A DNA stretch of 64,000 nucleotides. Origin: Clostridia bacterium. Lineage in GTDB: Bacteria > Bacillota > Clostridia > Oscillospirales > CAG-272. Positions 25,405 to 34,478 of this stretch are shown here, in pieces (the first letter of the stretch is position 1; every line of letters starts with the position of its first letter). The notes beneath the pieces were generated by a model. That model was not told the DNA's origin. It worked only from the letters and a program-made list of their open reading frames with translations, and searched no databases. The stretch spans positions 62,001 to 126,000 of the forward strand of contig JAGAVJ010000026.1 of assembly GCA_017942005.1 (NCBI GenBank), in the 5' to 3' direction. Position numbers and translations under genes: made by a program.

Positions 25405-25938
25405 TTTGTATGGAGTATTGATGAGTTTTATCATAAAATATGTATGATTTTACAAAAAAATATAAAAAACTAATTTTTACTAAATATATACCAATAAATT
25501 TCATATTTGATTAATAAAATATACATATAAAAGCAAATATGTGCATATAAATCCCATAGAATATAGATATATATTGTTGATTTTGTATAATACTGTAGAA
25601 TTATGTGGAAAATACACCATTATAGTAGAATATGAACAAGTTGAAAATCATATTAGAAACTCTTGACATATTAAAAAGATAGTGATAAAATATAATTAAA
25701 AGTGTTTTTTATGAAAATACATACAGTATTCCTGTCGGATGGGACATATAGAAATCCCCTGTAATAGCAGTATTTGACACATGTTTTGGGTTTTTGAAGC
25801 GTTTTGTATAGATGCACAAAAATCATTATATAGAAAAATGGAATTACGGTATCTGTTATAAGCGGCGCCCGCATGGGGGAGCCTGTGCTGAGATTATACC
25901 GTTTTCAACACTGGTTTGGAAAGGAACAGCGGTGACAG
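25405..25938. other. AT-rich upstream region of the pilus operon
   Basis: About 530 bases, strikingly AT-rich up to 25730 by eye. It holds a good promoter (25663-25691) and a leader of about 240 bases. I found no ORF with a ribosome binding site, no c-di-GMP riboswitch core and no inverted repeat that clearly marks an operator. Confidence 0.5.
25663..25691 (+). promoter_or_regulatory. Promoter of the pilus operon
   Basis: TTGACA (25663-25668) and TAAAAT (25686-25691) are 17 bases apart. Transcription would start near 25698, leaving about 240 bases of leader before the first gene. Confidence 0.7.
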
Positions 25939-26550
25939 ATGACAGATAAGGAACTAAAGAGACTGCGGAGAATTGAGCTGATTGAGATCATATATGAACT
26001 GCAAAAAAATCAGGAAGTTCTCCAGTCTCAGGTGGACAGTCTGCGTACCGCACTTTCTGAACGTCAAATCAAAATCCGCGCGTCGGGTTCTATTGCAGAA
26101 GCCGCGCTGAAAATCAACAATATCTTTGAATGCGCACAGGCAGCGGCAGATCAGTATCTGGATTCAGTGATGCTTGCCGCATCTGAACCTGTGCAGACAG
26201 AGGATACGGCAGCAGCAGAGGACGGAGAAACACCGGACGTAAAGGATGCAAAGCAGCGTGCCGCAGCCATCTTGCGAAACGCACACAAGCGTGCCGACGC
26301 CGTTTTGCTGGATGCACAAAATCGTTCTGACCGAATGATAGAAGAAGCAAAGGAAATGCAGCGCCAGCTTTTGGAAAGTACGGAGACGCTTGCGCAGACA
26401 GGGAACTTTGCACAGCAAAAGGAGGCTGCCGGAAAACGGGAGCGTCTGAAAAAGAACATGGAGGCAGCGCTTTTAAATGTGCCGGAGGAAGACCGCGGCG
26501 CAATTATCGCGTATCTGCGCAGTATAAGGGGCACAAGTCATACAACATGA
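25939..26550 (+). CDS. Coiled-coil protein heading the pilus operon
   Basis: A 203-residue cytoplasmic protein that starts with a short conserved-looking segment (MTDKELKRLRRIELIEIIYE) and a coiled coil (LQKNQEVLQSQVDSLRTALS). A second helical region from about residue 105 is rich in Ala, Arg and Glu (RAAAILRNAHKRADAVLLDA), with DivIVA-like character. It overlaps the signal peptidase gene by 4 bases. Similar proteins head sortase-pilus operons in Clostridia from memory, but their function is not established. It may organise secretion or assembly at the membrane. Confidence 0.8.
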   Translation: MTDKELKRLRRIELIEIIYELQKNQEVLQSQVDSLRTALSERQIKIRASGSIAEAALKINNIFECAQAAADQYLDSVMLAASEPVQTEDTAAAEDGETPDVKDAKQRAAAILRNAHKRADAVLLDAQNRSDRMIEEAKEMQRQLLESTETLAQTGNFAQQKEAAGKRERLKKNMEAALLNVPEEDRGAIIAYLRSIRGTSHTT

Positions 26551-27128
26551 AGCATACACAAATAGAATTACCTACCAAAGAACAGATTGCAGCAGAACAC
26601 AAGAGACTGGAATATCAAAAACGGTATTTAAAAAACCTGCGCAGTACCGTAGCCGTACTGATTGTTGTTGCGGCGCTTGCGGTGCTTGTCGCGACCTTGT
26701 GGATGCCGGTGCTGCGAATTTACGGCAGTTCTATGACCCCGACCCTACAGGACGGTGAGATTGTTGTTTCCATCAAGCATCGTTCCTTTTCGGCGGGGGA
26801 TATTGTGGCGTTTTATCATGGAAACAAGCTGCTTGTCAAGCGGTGCGTTGCCGGTCCCTCCGACTGGGTCGACATTGACGAGGACGGTAATATTTACGTA
26901 AACGACGTTTTATTGGACGAGCCATATATAGAAGAAAAAGCCTTTGGAGAATGTGACATCACGCTTCCGTACCAAGTGCCGGATGACCGGTGGTTCCTTG
27001 TTGGGGACAACCGCGACGTCTCGGTCGATTCGAGAAACACCGCGGTCGGCGCGATTTCATCGGAACAGATTGTCGGTGAAATTGTGTTCTGCTTGTGGCC
27101 GCTCGGGAATTTTGGATGGATCCATTAA
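26547..27128 (+). CDS. Type I signal peptidase of the pilus operon
   Basis: A 193-residue S26 signal peptidase. An N-terminal membrane helix (AVLIVVAALAVLVATLW) is followed by YGSSMTPTL with catalytic Ser62, LLVKRC with catalytic Lys98, and VGDNRDVSVDSR, the family box E. It cleaves signal peptides on the outer face of the membrane. Its ATG overlaps the stop of the coiled-coil gene. Operon-specific signal peptidases are common in pilus clusters and may process the pilins encoded downstream. Confidence 0.93.
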   Translation: MKHTQIELPTKEQIAAEHKRLEYQKRYLKNLRSTVAVLIVVAALAVLVATLWMPVLRIYGSSMTPTLQDGEIVVSIKHRSFSAGDIVAFYHGNKLLVKRCVAGPSDWVDIDEDGNIYVNDVLLDEPYIEEKAFGECDITLPYQVPDDRWFLVGDNRDVSVDSRNTAVGAISSEQIVGEIVFCLWPLGNFGWIH

Positions 27129-27173
27129 GTTTTTGTTACCTGGAACAGGATTTGAAAGAGAGTGATTTGTGAT

Positions 27174-30100
27174 ATGAATTCCGTTGCGAGAAAATTTGAT
27201 ATCGCAAAGACAACAAAGGAATTTCATAAAAAACATCATAGTTATCATATATGGCAGAGAATTGTAGCAGGACTGTCCTGCATTGTCGTATTCTGCACGA
27301 CCTATGCGCTGATTATTCCTGCAATCACGCTGGAAAAGAAGGAACCGATCTGCGGTTATGAAGCACACCTGCATACAGACGACTGCTATGCGCCTGTGCA
27401 TGTCCATACAAGCGAATGCTATCAGCCAAACGGCAGAGAACCCTATGTATGTCCTGTACATGCAGGAGAAGCGCCTACCTACTGCGGATATGCAGATTTT
27501 GTTCTGCATACACACAGCGCAGGCTGTTATGATGCAGACGGTACGCTTGTCTGTACCCTGCCGGAAATTTCCGAGCATGTACACGGCGAGGGCTGCTATT
27601 CTCAACCCGAAGAAGCCGCCGGAAATGAAACTTTAACAGAGACGCCGGAAGGGGAAGGGGAAGGAGAAACGGCAGATTCCCCTGAGAATGGGGACGCGCC
27701 TGCACTTACCCCTGCGGACGGCGATCAATCCAAATCGGATGAAGCTGTGGAACCCACCGCGGATTCTGATATTCCGACAGAACCTGTCACCGATGCGGAA
27801 GCAGAGGATACGGCAGCGCTGTCTGTAACCGCAGAACATAACGGAAAACTGCTTGGCGCCCAGGGCGATACTGATACGATAGAACCTATGGACACAGAAG
27901 CCGTAACCGAGGCGGAACCTGTAACCGAAACGGTTACAGAGTCGGAAACCGAGGTCGTCACAGAGCCAGACGCGCCGGAATCTGAGCCGACTGCACCGAT
28001 TTTGACTTGCACACTGCCCGAGGTGCAATATCATCAACACACTGCCGCATGCTATGCGGACGGTGCGCTGATTTGTGGAAAAACGCAGGTATTGTACCCC
28101 GCTTATACGACAGCCGGCGCTGTTTGCAAAAATGAAAACGGCGCTGTGATGGTCTGCACCTGCGGCATGGAGGAGCACGAACATGTCGACGCATGCTATC
28201 CCGACGACCGCGAGCCTTCCTATGTCAAGGGGGACGTCTATCACTGCGGCTTCGGCGAGCATACGCACACGGACGCATGCTATGACGCGGAGGGAACGCT
28301 GATTTGTACGCTGCCGGAGCATACGCATACCGACGCGTGCAAAAATCCCGATAATCAAGAAGAAAACCGATATGTCTGCGGCATGGAAGCCCACCTGCAC
28401 ACCGTTGCATGCTTTGGTGAGGACGGTACGCTGACCTGCCAGATTCCGGTACATGAGCATACAGAAGACTGTCTGCCGCCGACCTATTACTGCGGTCTGC
28501 CGGAGCATGCCCATACGGCGGAATGTCTGGACGAAAACGGGGAGCTTATCTGCGCAGCAGAGGAACACACCCACAGTGCGCAGTGTACCTCCAATCCTGA
28601 CGCGGATATAGAGTCCAAAGAGGAATGGGAAGCGACGCTTCCTGCACGTACCGGCAATGCACGTTATGACTTGACTGCTGTTGCACAGAGCCAGCTTGGC
28701 ACAGCGGAAAGCCGCGAAAACTTCTATGTGGATGAAACCGGAGCACAGCGCGGCATTACCCGCTACGGGCAGTTCTCAGGCGACCCCTATACAAAGAACT
28801 ACGATAACTGGAGCGCGTATTTTGTCAACTTCTGTCTGCATTATGCAGTGGAAGAATCTATAGAGGAAACCCTGTTTGTCGCCAATGCGGACATGTGGAT
28901 GCAGGGGCTTTTGGATGCGGGCAAATTTGTTTCAAAGACGGAGCTGTCTGCGGCGTCTTCTGCTGCGGATTCCGAAAACATGACTTTGGACAGCGCGGCT
29001 TTGGATGCTCCGGATGCGGAAGCTGCGGAACAGGCTTGTGCCGCTGCACCGGGCGACATTGCGTTTTTTGACCGGAACGGAGACGGAAGCGCGGACAGCG
29101 TAGGCATTGTTATCGGATACGATGCAGAAACCGGAGTGTTTCAGGTGATGGAAGGCGACTGGGACGGTATGGGTGCGGTTGAGACACAAAGCATCGCTTC
29201 CCCAGCGGACGACGCTGCGCTGCTTGGATTTGGCGTTCTGTTTGACGAGCCGTATCTGGAGACGCTGACCGAGGAAGAGCAAGCCGAGGTTGACGCGGTT
29301 ATCGGCTGGATTGATGCAATTCCGTCACTTGATGAAATTGAAGCGACCATGGCAGAACTTGAGAATGGCGGCACCATTGAAGTTGACGGCGAGGAAATCG
29401 ACGAGGAAGTCTATATGGAGAGACTGACCTCTCAGGTTTCGTTTGTGTACACCTACTACCACAGCTATCTGACACCCGCGCAGCAGGCACATGTGACCAA
29501 TGCGGAGAAGTTGGAGCAGTATGAATGGCTGAATGTGGAGATGTTGGCACTGACGGAAGACTATACATGTAATGTATATGGGGTAAATAGTTTTTCTACT
29601 AGTGCTAATGTTAACGGTCGTAAATATTCCACCATATACAATAAAAAAACTACCTTTACAAATTCAACTACTAGTAACGCAAAACCTAATAAATATTGGT
29701 TAGCTTATGTAATGACACCTGTTTCCGGTCAAAAAAATACGTTCCAGATTACATATATTAGTCCAGTAGGTGCTGCAGAAGATGGACCATTAGAAGTTCC
29801 AAAAGATGGTTTTATACATATGATTAATCTTGATGGTGAGGGGAATCCTTATGCAGATTTTCTTGAAAAATCTGGAGCTAAAATGAGCAGTTATGTCACT
29901 GTCAGTGACGAATTTTGGACAAAAGACTTTTCTGTATTTGGCAATACATCATATGGAACAATCACCTATTGGGTAGATGAACCAGATATTGGATTAAAAA
30001 AGGAGAAGAATAATGTAATTGAAAAAGTTACTACAACTCCTACAAAAGATTTTATTACATTAAATTTATATGACTATAAAACAGGGATTAATACGAAGTA

Positions 30101-33100
30101 TAACGGAAATGTTCCTGGACCAGACCAATATCCGGGCTTTTCAAAAGACGATGGTACTACAACATATACGGAAGATGCTCATAATTCATCATCTAGGTGG
30201 ACAGGTCTTCCGAGTTTTGGCAGTAATATCAAGACAGATGAAGCTGGAAATATAGGTAGTGTTCAGAGTTCTTCTAAGGGTAATTCTATTAATGGTATGA
30301 TTAATAGTACAAGTCCTGACATAAAATTCGATAATACAGAGTATCCTTCTTCTACAGCGAATAAGTATGTAAATAGCCCTGGAAACTATTCTATTTCTTA
30401 TCAATTTCCATCGTTTGGTTCCAATAAGGGCGTTATGAAGCCAAAGCTCAATGAAAACGGATATCCGGAACTTGCAAACGGAATCAGTCTTGAGTATCTT
30501 TTTTCGGAACAAGAATCCTATGTAGAGAAAATGAATACGCATAATTCCATTGATGGATTATTCCAATATAATCCAGATACAGGTGTATATTCATATGACA
30601 GTCGTCGAAACCATGCGCAATTTGTAGCGGGAGACGGAATAAACACCATAGATCATTTTGATGTTTATGATGCAATTTTGACACCTAATTATTTAATGTA
30701 TGCATTTGGGAACTTTTTGCCGTTGAATGACATTATAAAGGATTGTGAACAGGTTTCCAAGATTGACAAAAACTATTTAGAGAGAATTGCTGCTACTGCT
30801 TTGGATAAATATAACAAATATGAAAGTGATTTATATCATAATCTTATCCAGGACAAACAGGCGTACCGAACTTTATCAACGGTTATGACCAATTACATAA
30901 ACATCATGACTAAAAAGTTTGGGGAAAATTGGAATATGGAGACAGGAGCAAGAGATTATTATAACAGAAAATCTGGTATTCCATATCCTACAACGACGCA
31001 GGAGATGATAGACACAGGCGTTTTGTCTCTTGATAAAATCTATTCTCTCGACTATGATGAACCTTCCAACTTCTTCTTTGGCATGGAAATGAAGATGAAC
31101 TTCATGCAGTCCAAGAACGGCAAAACCACAAAGGGGCAGCCAATGGTACTGTCGTTTATCGGAGACGATGACGTGTGGTTCTATATCGACGACTATCTGT
31201 TCCTTGATCTATCTGGTATTCACCGTCAGGTTGGCGGTCAGATTGACTTTGAAAAGGGTGAAGTGCGGTATTACCGTTTGAACCATAAGTACGGCGATGT
31301 GGTCATGGATAAGGATTCCTTAATTAAAACAGTAAAGTTTACAGAAATCCTTGGTGAAGAAGGTAAACACCTTCTCAATAGCAAAGGTACTTTCAAGAAC
31401 TACTCCTTCCATTCCCTGAACTTTTATTATATGGAGCGCGGTGCCGGTTCCGGCGTGTGCCGTCTGGAGTTCAATATGGAGCAATCCATTCCGACGTCCA
31501 TCAATAAGGTAGACCAGTATGGAGACCCGATTGAAGGCGCGAAGTTTGCGGTTTATCATGCTATTCCGGATGTAAATGACAATAGTATTTATCGATACTA
31601 TAATTGTACAGTAGGTGAAACTGCAACAGAAGAACATTCTCATGATTCATGTATTAAGGGTACCCCCATATTGGTACCCGAAAACATTGTACCAGACAAG
31701 GACGGCGTTATTCAATATACAGATTCAAGCGGGACGCTGATAACGATTCACCCCTGTTATACGGGTATAACCAATGCGGAAGGTACATTGACGTTTGTGA
31801 ATAAGGCGGAAAATACCTATTATTCGATTAGTCAGATGAAGGATTTGTTTGGTCAAAACTTCATCCTCCGTGAATATTTTATTCCCAACGGATACCGAAC
31901 GGTGGCGGATGAAATTCATCTGAAGATTGAAAATGATACGATTCAATGCGACAACCCGTATCTTTCCGGTTCATGGGCGGGTCCGAATGCACTTGTAACA
32001 GGCAGTACCATTCTGACGCGCGCAGTAACAAGAGGTATATACCAGGGTGCATATGACAAGATTTATAAGGCACATCCAGAGTGGATTGTCGGTAATAAGG
32101 AATCAAATCAGATTCAATATATTAACGGCAACAAAAAGCAGGGAATCTTGTTTGCAGTCGTGTTAAAACGAAATAAGGATGCACCGCTGCCGGAAGGGGA
32201 CATCCGAAATTGGAAAAATATTGATTTCAGCCAATGGTACCCAGTGTACGGCAGCAATAAAGACGGCTATACCGTTTTAAGCAACTTAACGGGTACTGCT
32301 ACAGATGGTACGAATGGAGAAACCATTCATCATAACTTGAATGAGGTTGTCGAAGCCGCGAAAGCAGCGCAGGCATTCGGCGAAAACGTGTTCAACATTG
32401 GTATCAGCGGGCAGCCGCAGCTTGTCATTGAAAATGCGCCTGGCAGTGCAGACCAATATCTTTCCTATATTCTGGAAAATGGTCTGAACACGGAAACGGC
32501 AAAGGAAAAGCTACAGTACACGGTGGCGTATTACTACGCGCCGGTAGAGAGCTTGGATGATGTAACGGCGGAAAATATCGTTCGTATTTCTACACACTTT
32601 GATAAAAAGCTGGATGGTACTCCAAATCAAAACACGTTTACGGTTTTGTGGGGCAGTACGATTTCTGTACCGAACATCGAAAACCGCTTCCTAATTCAGA
32701 AGGCGTCGCCGGATGCTCCGGATAAGTTCCTTACTGACGCAGTCTTTGCGATGTACAATGTCGGTGAAACCGATGACGGTAAGCTGTACTACATTGCAAA
32801 CGATGGAACATCTTCAAAAGAAGGTACGCACATCTATCTGGAACCCGACGACGACGGCGACAACCGCGGCCGCGCGGGACTAAGCCCGGATACACTTGAC
32901 GGTACGTATGAGATTCAGACAAAGGATATCACAATACCGACAACGCATACCGGCAATGTGATTTTGGCAAACGGCGGCAATATTGAGGTTACTATAAACG
33001 GTCAATCTTATACAATATCTCCGGCAGTCAACGCAGCGAACGAACGTCTTGTGACATATTCGCATGATTCGTGTGATCTTGTAAAAGAAAACACAACGGC

Positions 33101-34364
33101 ACACTTCACCGCATTGACGGAAGGCAGATATATTTTAAGAGAAATCAAGTCTCCTGCCGGCTATGCGCTGAATACGGCAGAAATCAAGGTCGTGGTCAAC
33201 GGCAGCGGTATTTATGTCAATGCCGGAAATCAGGGCAATGATGTTATCGTCGGAAACGGCGCTGGTTATATCGTTGCATCAATGGAAAATACCGCACGGG
33301 ACGGCACTGACAAAACACTGTCGTGGATTTACACGATGCTGGGCGTCAATCCATCACAAAGTTTTAACGGCGTCTTTAACGAGGATGGTACGTTAAAAAC
33401 GGATGGAACCTATGCGGCGAAGACCGAGGGTGATACAACACCCGGCTATGCAAGCGGAACCACCAAAAACAAATCCGACGCCATGGTGACCTACCTGACG
33501 TATGACGATGCGAAGGATCACGCGCAAACTACGAATAATGGTACACTGTTTGACTATTATCCGGATGGAACGCAAAATAAATTTTCAAGAACAGGTTTGC
33601 AGTCAGGACAACACACGCAGCTTCTGTTTACAGAAACGGGCTGGTCCGAGCTTGCTGTATATCAGGATTATTTGTACGGAAGTGAACAGATTAAAACAAA
33701 CCCGCAGAATCCGGTCTATGCAGACAGACATAACGAAAACCTGACGTCCCTGTTCTCCAAGTCTCGGTTTGTCAGATTTACAGACCAGAGATTGAACGAT
33801 TTAAAGATTGTCAAGGTGGATGCGTATGATTCCTCAAAGAAACTGAGCGGCGCAGCCTTTGCACTGTCGCGTGTGTTTGGTGATGAAGAACGTTTCTACC
33901 AGTATCTGAATGGACAGGCTTCCTATGTCGTACCCGCAGAGAATCAAACGGCATCTAATTTCCCAATATCTGTGGATAGTAAGGGCGAACTCATCTTCTG
34001 CGACTTGACCTCCGGCGTATATAAGCTTTATGAGGTTACAGCACCCGAGGGCTACAAGCTGTTATCCGACCCGATTACCATTACGGTGAAAAACGGTAAA
34101 ATTGAGACTGTTGATTCAAATGGAAAAGACATTTTCGCATTGTCCAATCCGGGTGACCCTGTAAATAATACACCAATGGAAATGCGGGTCATCAACAGCA
34201 ACAGCTACACCTTGCCGATGACAGGCGTCTTCGGCGGCACATTCTTCTGTACATTTGGCGGACTGCTTTTCATGGCAGCACCAATTGTATATATACTCTG
34301 CACCGGACGGTGTACAAACAAAGGCAGAAGGCGGAAAAAGGAAAGGAGGGTAAATGCCCGCTGA
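27174..34364 (+). CDS. Giant sortase-anchored surface protein of the pilus operon (probable tip adhesin)
   Basis: A 2396-residue protein. In order: an N-terminal export segment ending TTYALIIPAITLEKK; about twelve HxHxxxC motifs with a Thr/Glu-rich linker (residues ~60-480); a CHAP-like domain (~495-700) in which the expected catalytic Cys and His are Ser547 (NWSAYFVNFC) and Ser642 (ADSVGIV); an AT-rich encoded segment (~800-1295); a fibro-slime-type domain (~1300-1435, GDDDVWFYIDDY); three SpaA/CnaB-like domains; then LPMTG at 2347, a membrane helix and a basic tail. ATG 27174 follows GAAAGAG; GTG 27162 is possible. It is probably the pilus tip or a large adhesin, linked covalently by the sortases encoded nearby. 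Confidence 0.9.
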   Translation: MNSVARKFDIAKTTKEFHKKHHSYHIWQRIVAGLSCIVVFCTTYALIIPAITLEKKEPICGYEAHLHTDDCYAPVHVHTSECYQPNGREPYVCPVHAGEAPTYCGYADFVLHTHSAGCYDADGTLVCTLPEISEHVHGEGCYSQPEEAAGNETLTETPEGEGEGETADSPENGDAPALTPADGDQSKSDEAVEPTADSDIPTEPVTDAEAEDTAALSVTAEHNGKLLGAQGDTDTIEPMDTEAVTEAEPVTETVTESETEVVTEPDAPESEPTAPILTCTLPEVQYHQHTAACYADGALICGKTQVLYPAYTTAGAVCKNENGAVMVCTCGMEEHEHVDACYPDDREPSYVKGDVYHCGFGEHTHTDACYDAEGTLICTLPEHTHTDACKNPDNQEENRYVCGMEAHLHTVACFGEDGTLTCQIPVHEHTEDCLPPTYYCGLPEHAHTAECLDENGELICAAEEHTHSAQCTSNPDADIESKEEWEATLPARTGNARYDLTAVAQSQLGTAESRENFYVDETGAQRGITRYGQFSGDPYTKNYDNWSAYFVNFCLHYAVEESIEETLFVANADMWMQGLLDAGKFVSKTELSAASSAADSENMTLDSAALDAPDAEAAEQACAAAPGDIAFFDRNGDGSADSVGIVIGYDAETGVFQVMEGDWDGMGAVETQSIASPADDAALLGFGVLFDEPYLETLTEEEQAEVDAVIGWIDAIPSLDEIEATMAELENGGTIEVDGEEIDEEVYMERLTSQVSFVYTYYHSYLTPAQQAHVTNAEKLEQYEWLNVEMLALTEDYTCNVYGVNSFSTSANVNGRKYSTIYNKKTTFTNSTTSNAKPNKYWLAYVMTPVSGQKNTFQITYISPVGAAEDGPLEVPKDGFIHMINLDGEGNPYADFLEKSGAKMSSYVTVSDEFWTKDFSVFGNTSYGTITYWVDEPDIGLKKEKNNVIEKVTTTPTKDFITLNLYDYKTGINTKYNGNVPGPDQYPGFSKDDGTTTYTEDAHNSSSRWTGLPSFGSNIKTDEAGNIGSVQSSSKGNSINGMINSTSPDIKFDNTEYPSSTANKYVNSPGNYSISYQFPSFGSNKGVMKPKLNENGYPELANGISLEYLFSEQESYVEKMNTHNSIDGLFQYNPDTGVYSYDSRRNHAQFVAGDGINTIDHFDVYDAILTPNYLMYAFGNFLPLNDIIKDCEQVSKIDKNYLERIAATALDKYNKYESDLYHNLIQDKQAYRTLSTVMTNYINIMTKKFGENWNMETGARDYYNRKSGIPYPTTTQEMIDTGVLSLDKIYSLDYDEPSNFFFGMEMKMNFMQSKNGKTTKGQPMVLSFIGDDDVWFYIDDYLFLDLSGIHRQVGGQIDFEKGEVRYYRLNHKYGDVVMDKDSLIKTVKFTEILGEEGKHLLNSKGTFKNYSFHSLNFYYMERGAGSGVCRLEFNMEQSIPTSINKVDQYGDPIEGAKFAVYHAIPDVNDNSIYRYYNCTVGETATEEHSHDSCIKGTPILVPENIVPDKDGVIQYTDSSGTLITIHPCYTGITNAEGTLTFVNKAENTYYSISQMKDLFGQNFILREYFIPNGYRTVADEIHLKIENDTIQCDNPYLSGSWAGPNALVTGSTILTRAVTRGIYQGAYDKIYKAHPEWIVGNKESNQIQYINGNKKQGILFAVVLKRNKDAPLPEGDIRNWKNIDFSQWYPVYGSNKDGYTVLSNLTGTATDGTNGETIHHNLNEVVEAAKAAQAFGENVFNIGISGQPQLVIENAPGSADQYLSYILENGLNTETAKEKLQYTVAYYYAPVESLDDVTAENIVRISTHFDKKLDGTPNQNTFTVLWGSTISVPNIENRFLIQKASPDAPDKFLTDAVFAMYNVGETDDGKLYYIANDGTSSKEGTHIYLEPDDDGDNRGRAGLSPDTLDGTYEIQTKDITIPTTHTGNVILANGGNIEVTINGQSYTISPAVNAANERLVTYSHDSCDLVKENTTAHFTALTEGRYILREIKSPAGYALNTAEIKVVVNGSGIYVNAGNQGNDVIVGNGAGYIVASMENTARDGTDKTLSWIYTMLGVNPSQSFNGVFNEDGTLKTDGTYAAKTEGDTTPGYASGTTKNKSDAMVTYLTYDDAKDHAQTTNNGTLFDYYPDGTQNKFSRTGLQSGQHTQLLFTETGWSELAVYQDYLYGSEQIKTNPQNPVYADRHNENLTSLFSKSRFVRFTDQRLNDLKIVKVDAYDSSKKLSGAAFALSRVFGDEERFYQYLNGQASYVVPAENQTASNFPISVDSKGELIFCDLTSGVYKLYEVTAPEGYKLLSDPITITVKNGKIETVDSNGKDIFALSNPGDPVNNTPMEMRVINSNSYTLPMTGVFGGTFFCTFGGLLFMAAPIVYILCTGRCTNKGRRRKKERRVNAR

Positions 34365-34478
34365 TCCGGCGGAATCTTGCATCAAGCGCAAAATATACGG
34401 TGTAAATGACGCTTGCCTTTTGCATAACAATCAGAAATCTTGTCCGGGAAAACGGACAAAAGAAAGGAATTTCAAACA

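Noticed and set aside
25860..25925. TPP riboswitch-like string in the pilus leader (GGGGGAGCC...GCTGAGATTATACC)
   Set aside because: The start resembles the thi box, but the second conserved part (CCTGATCTGGATAATGCC type) is absent and the downstream genes are not thiamine-related.
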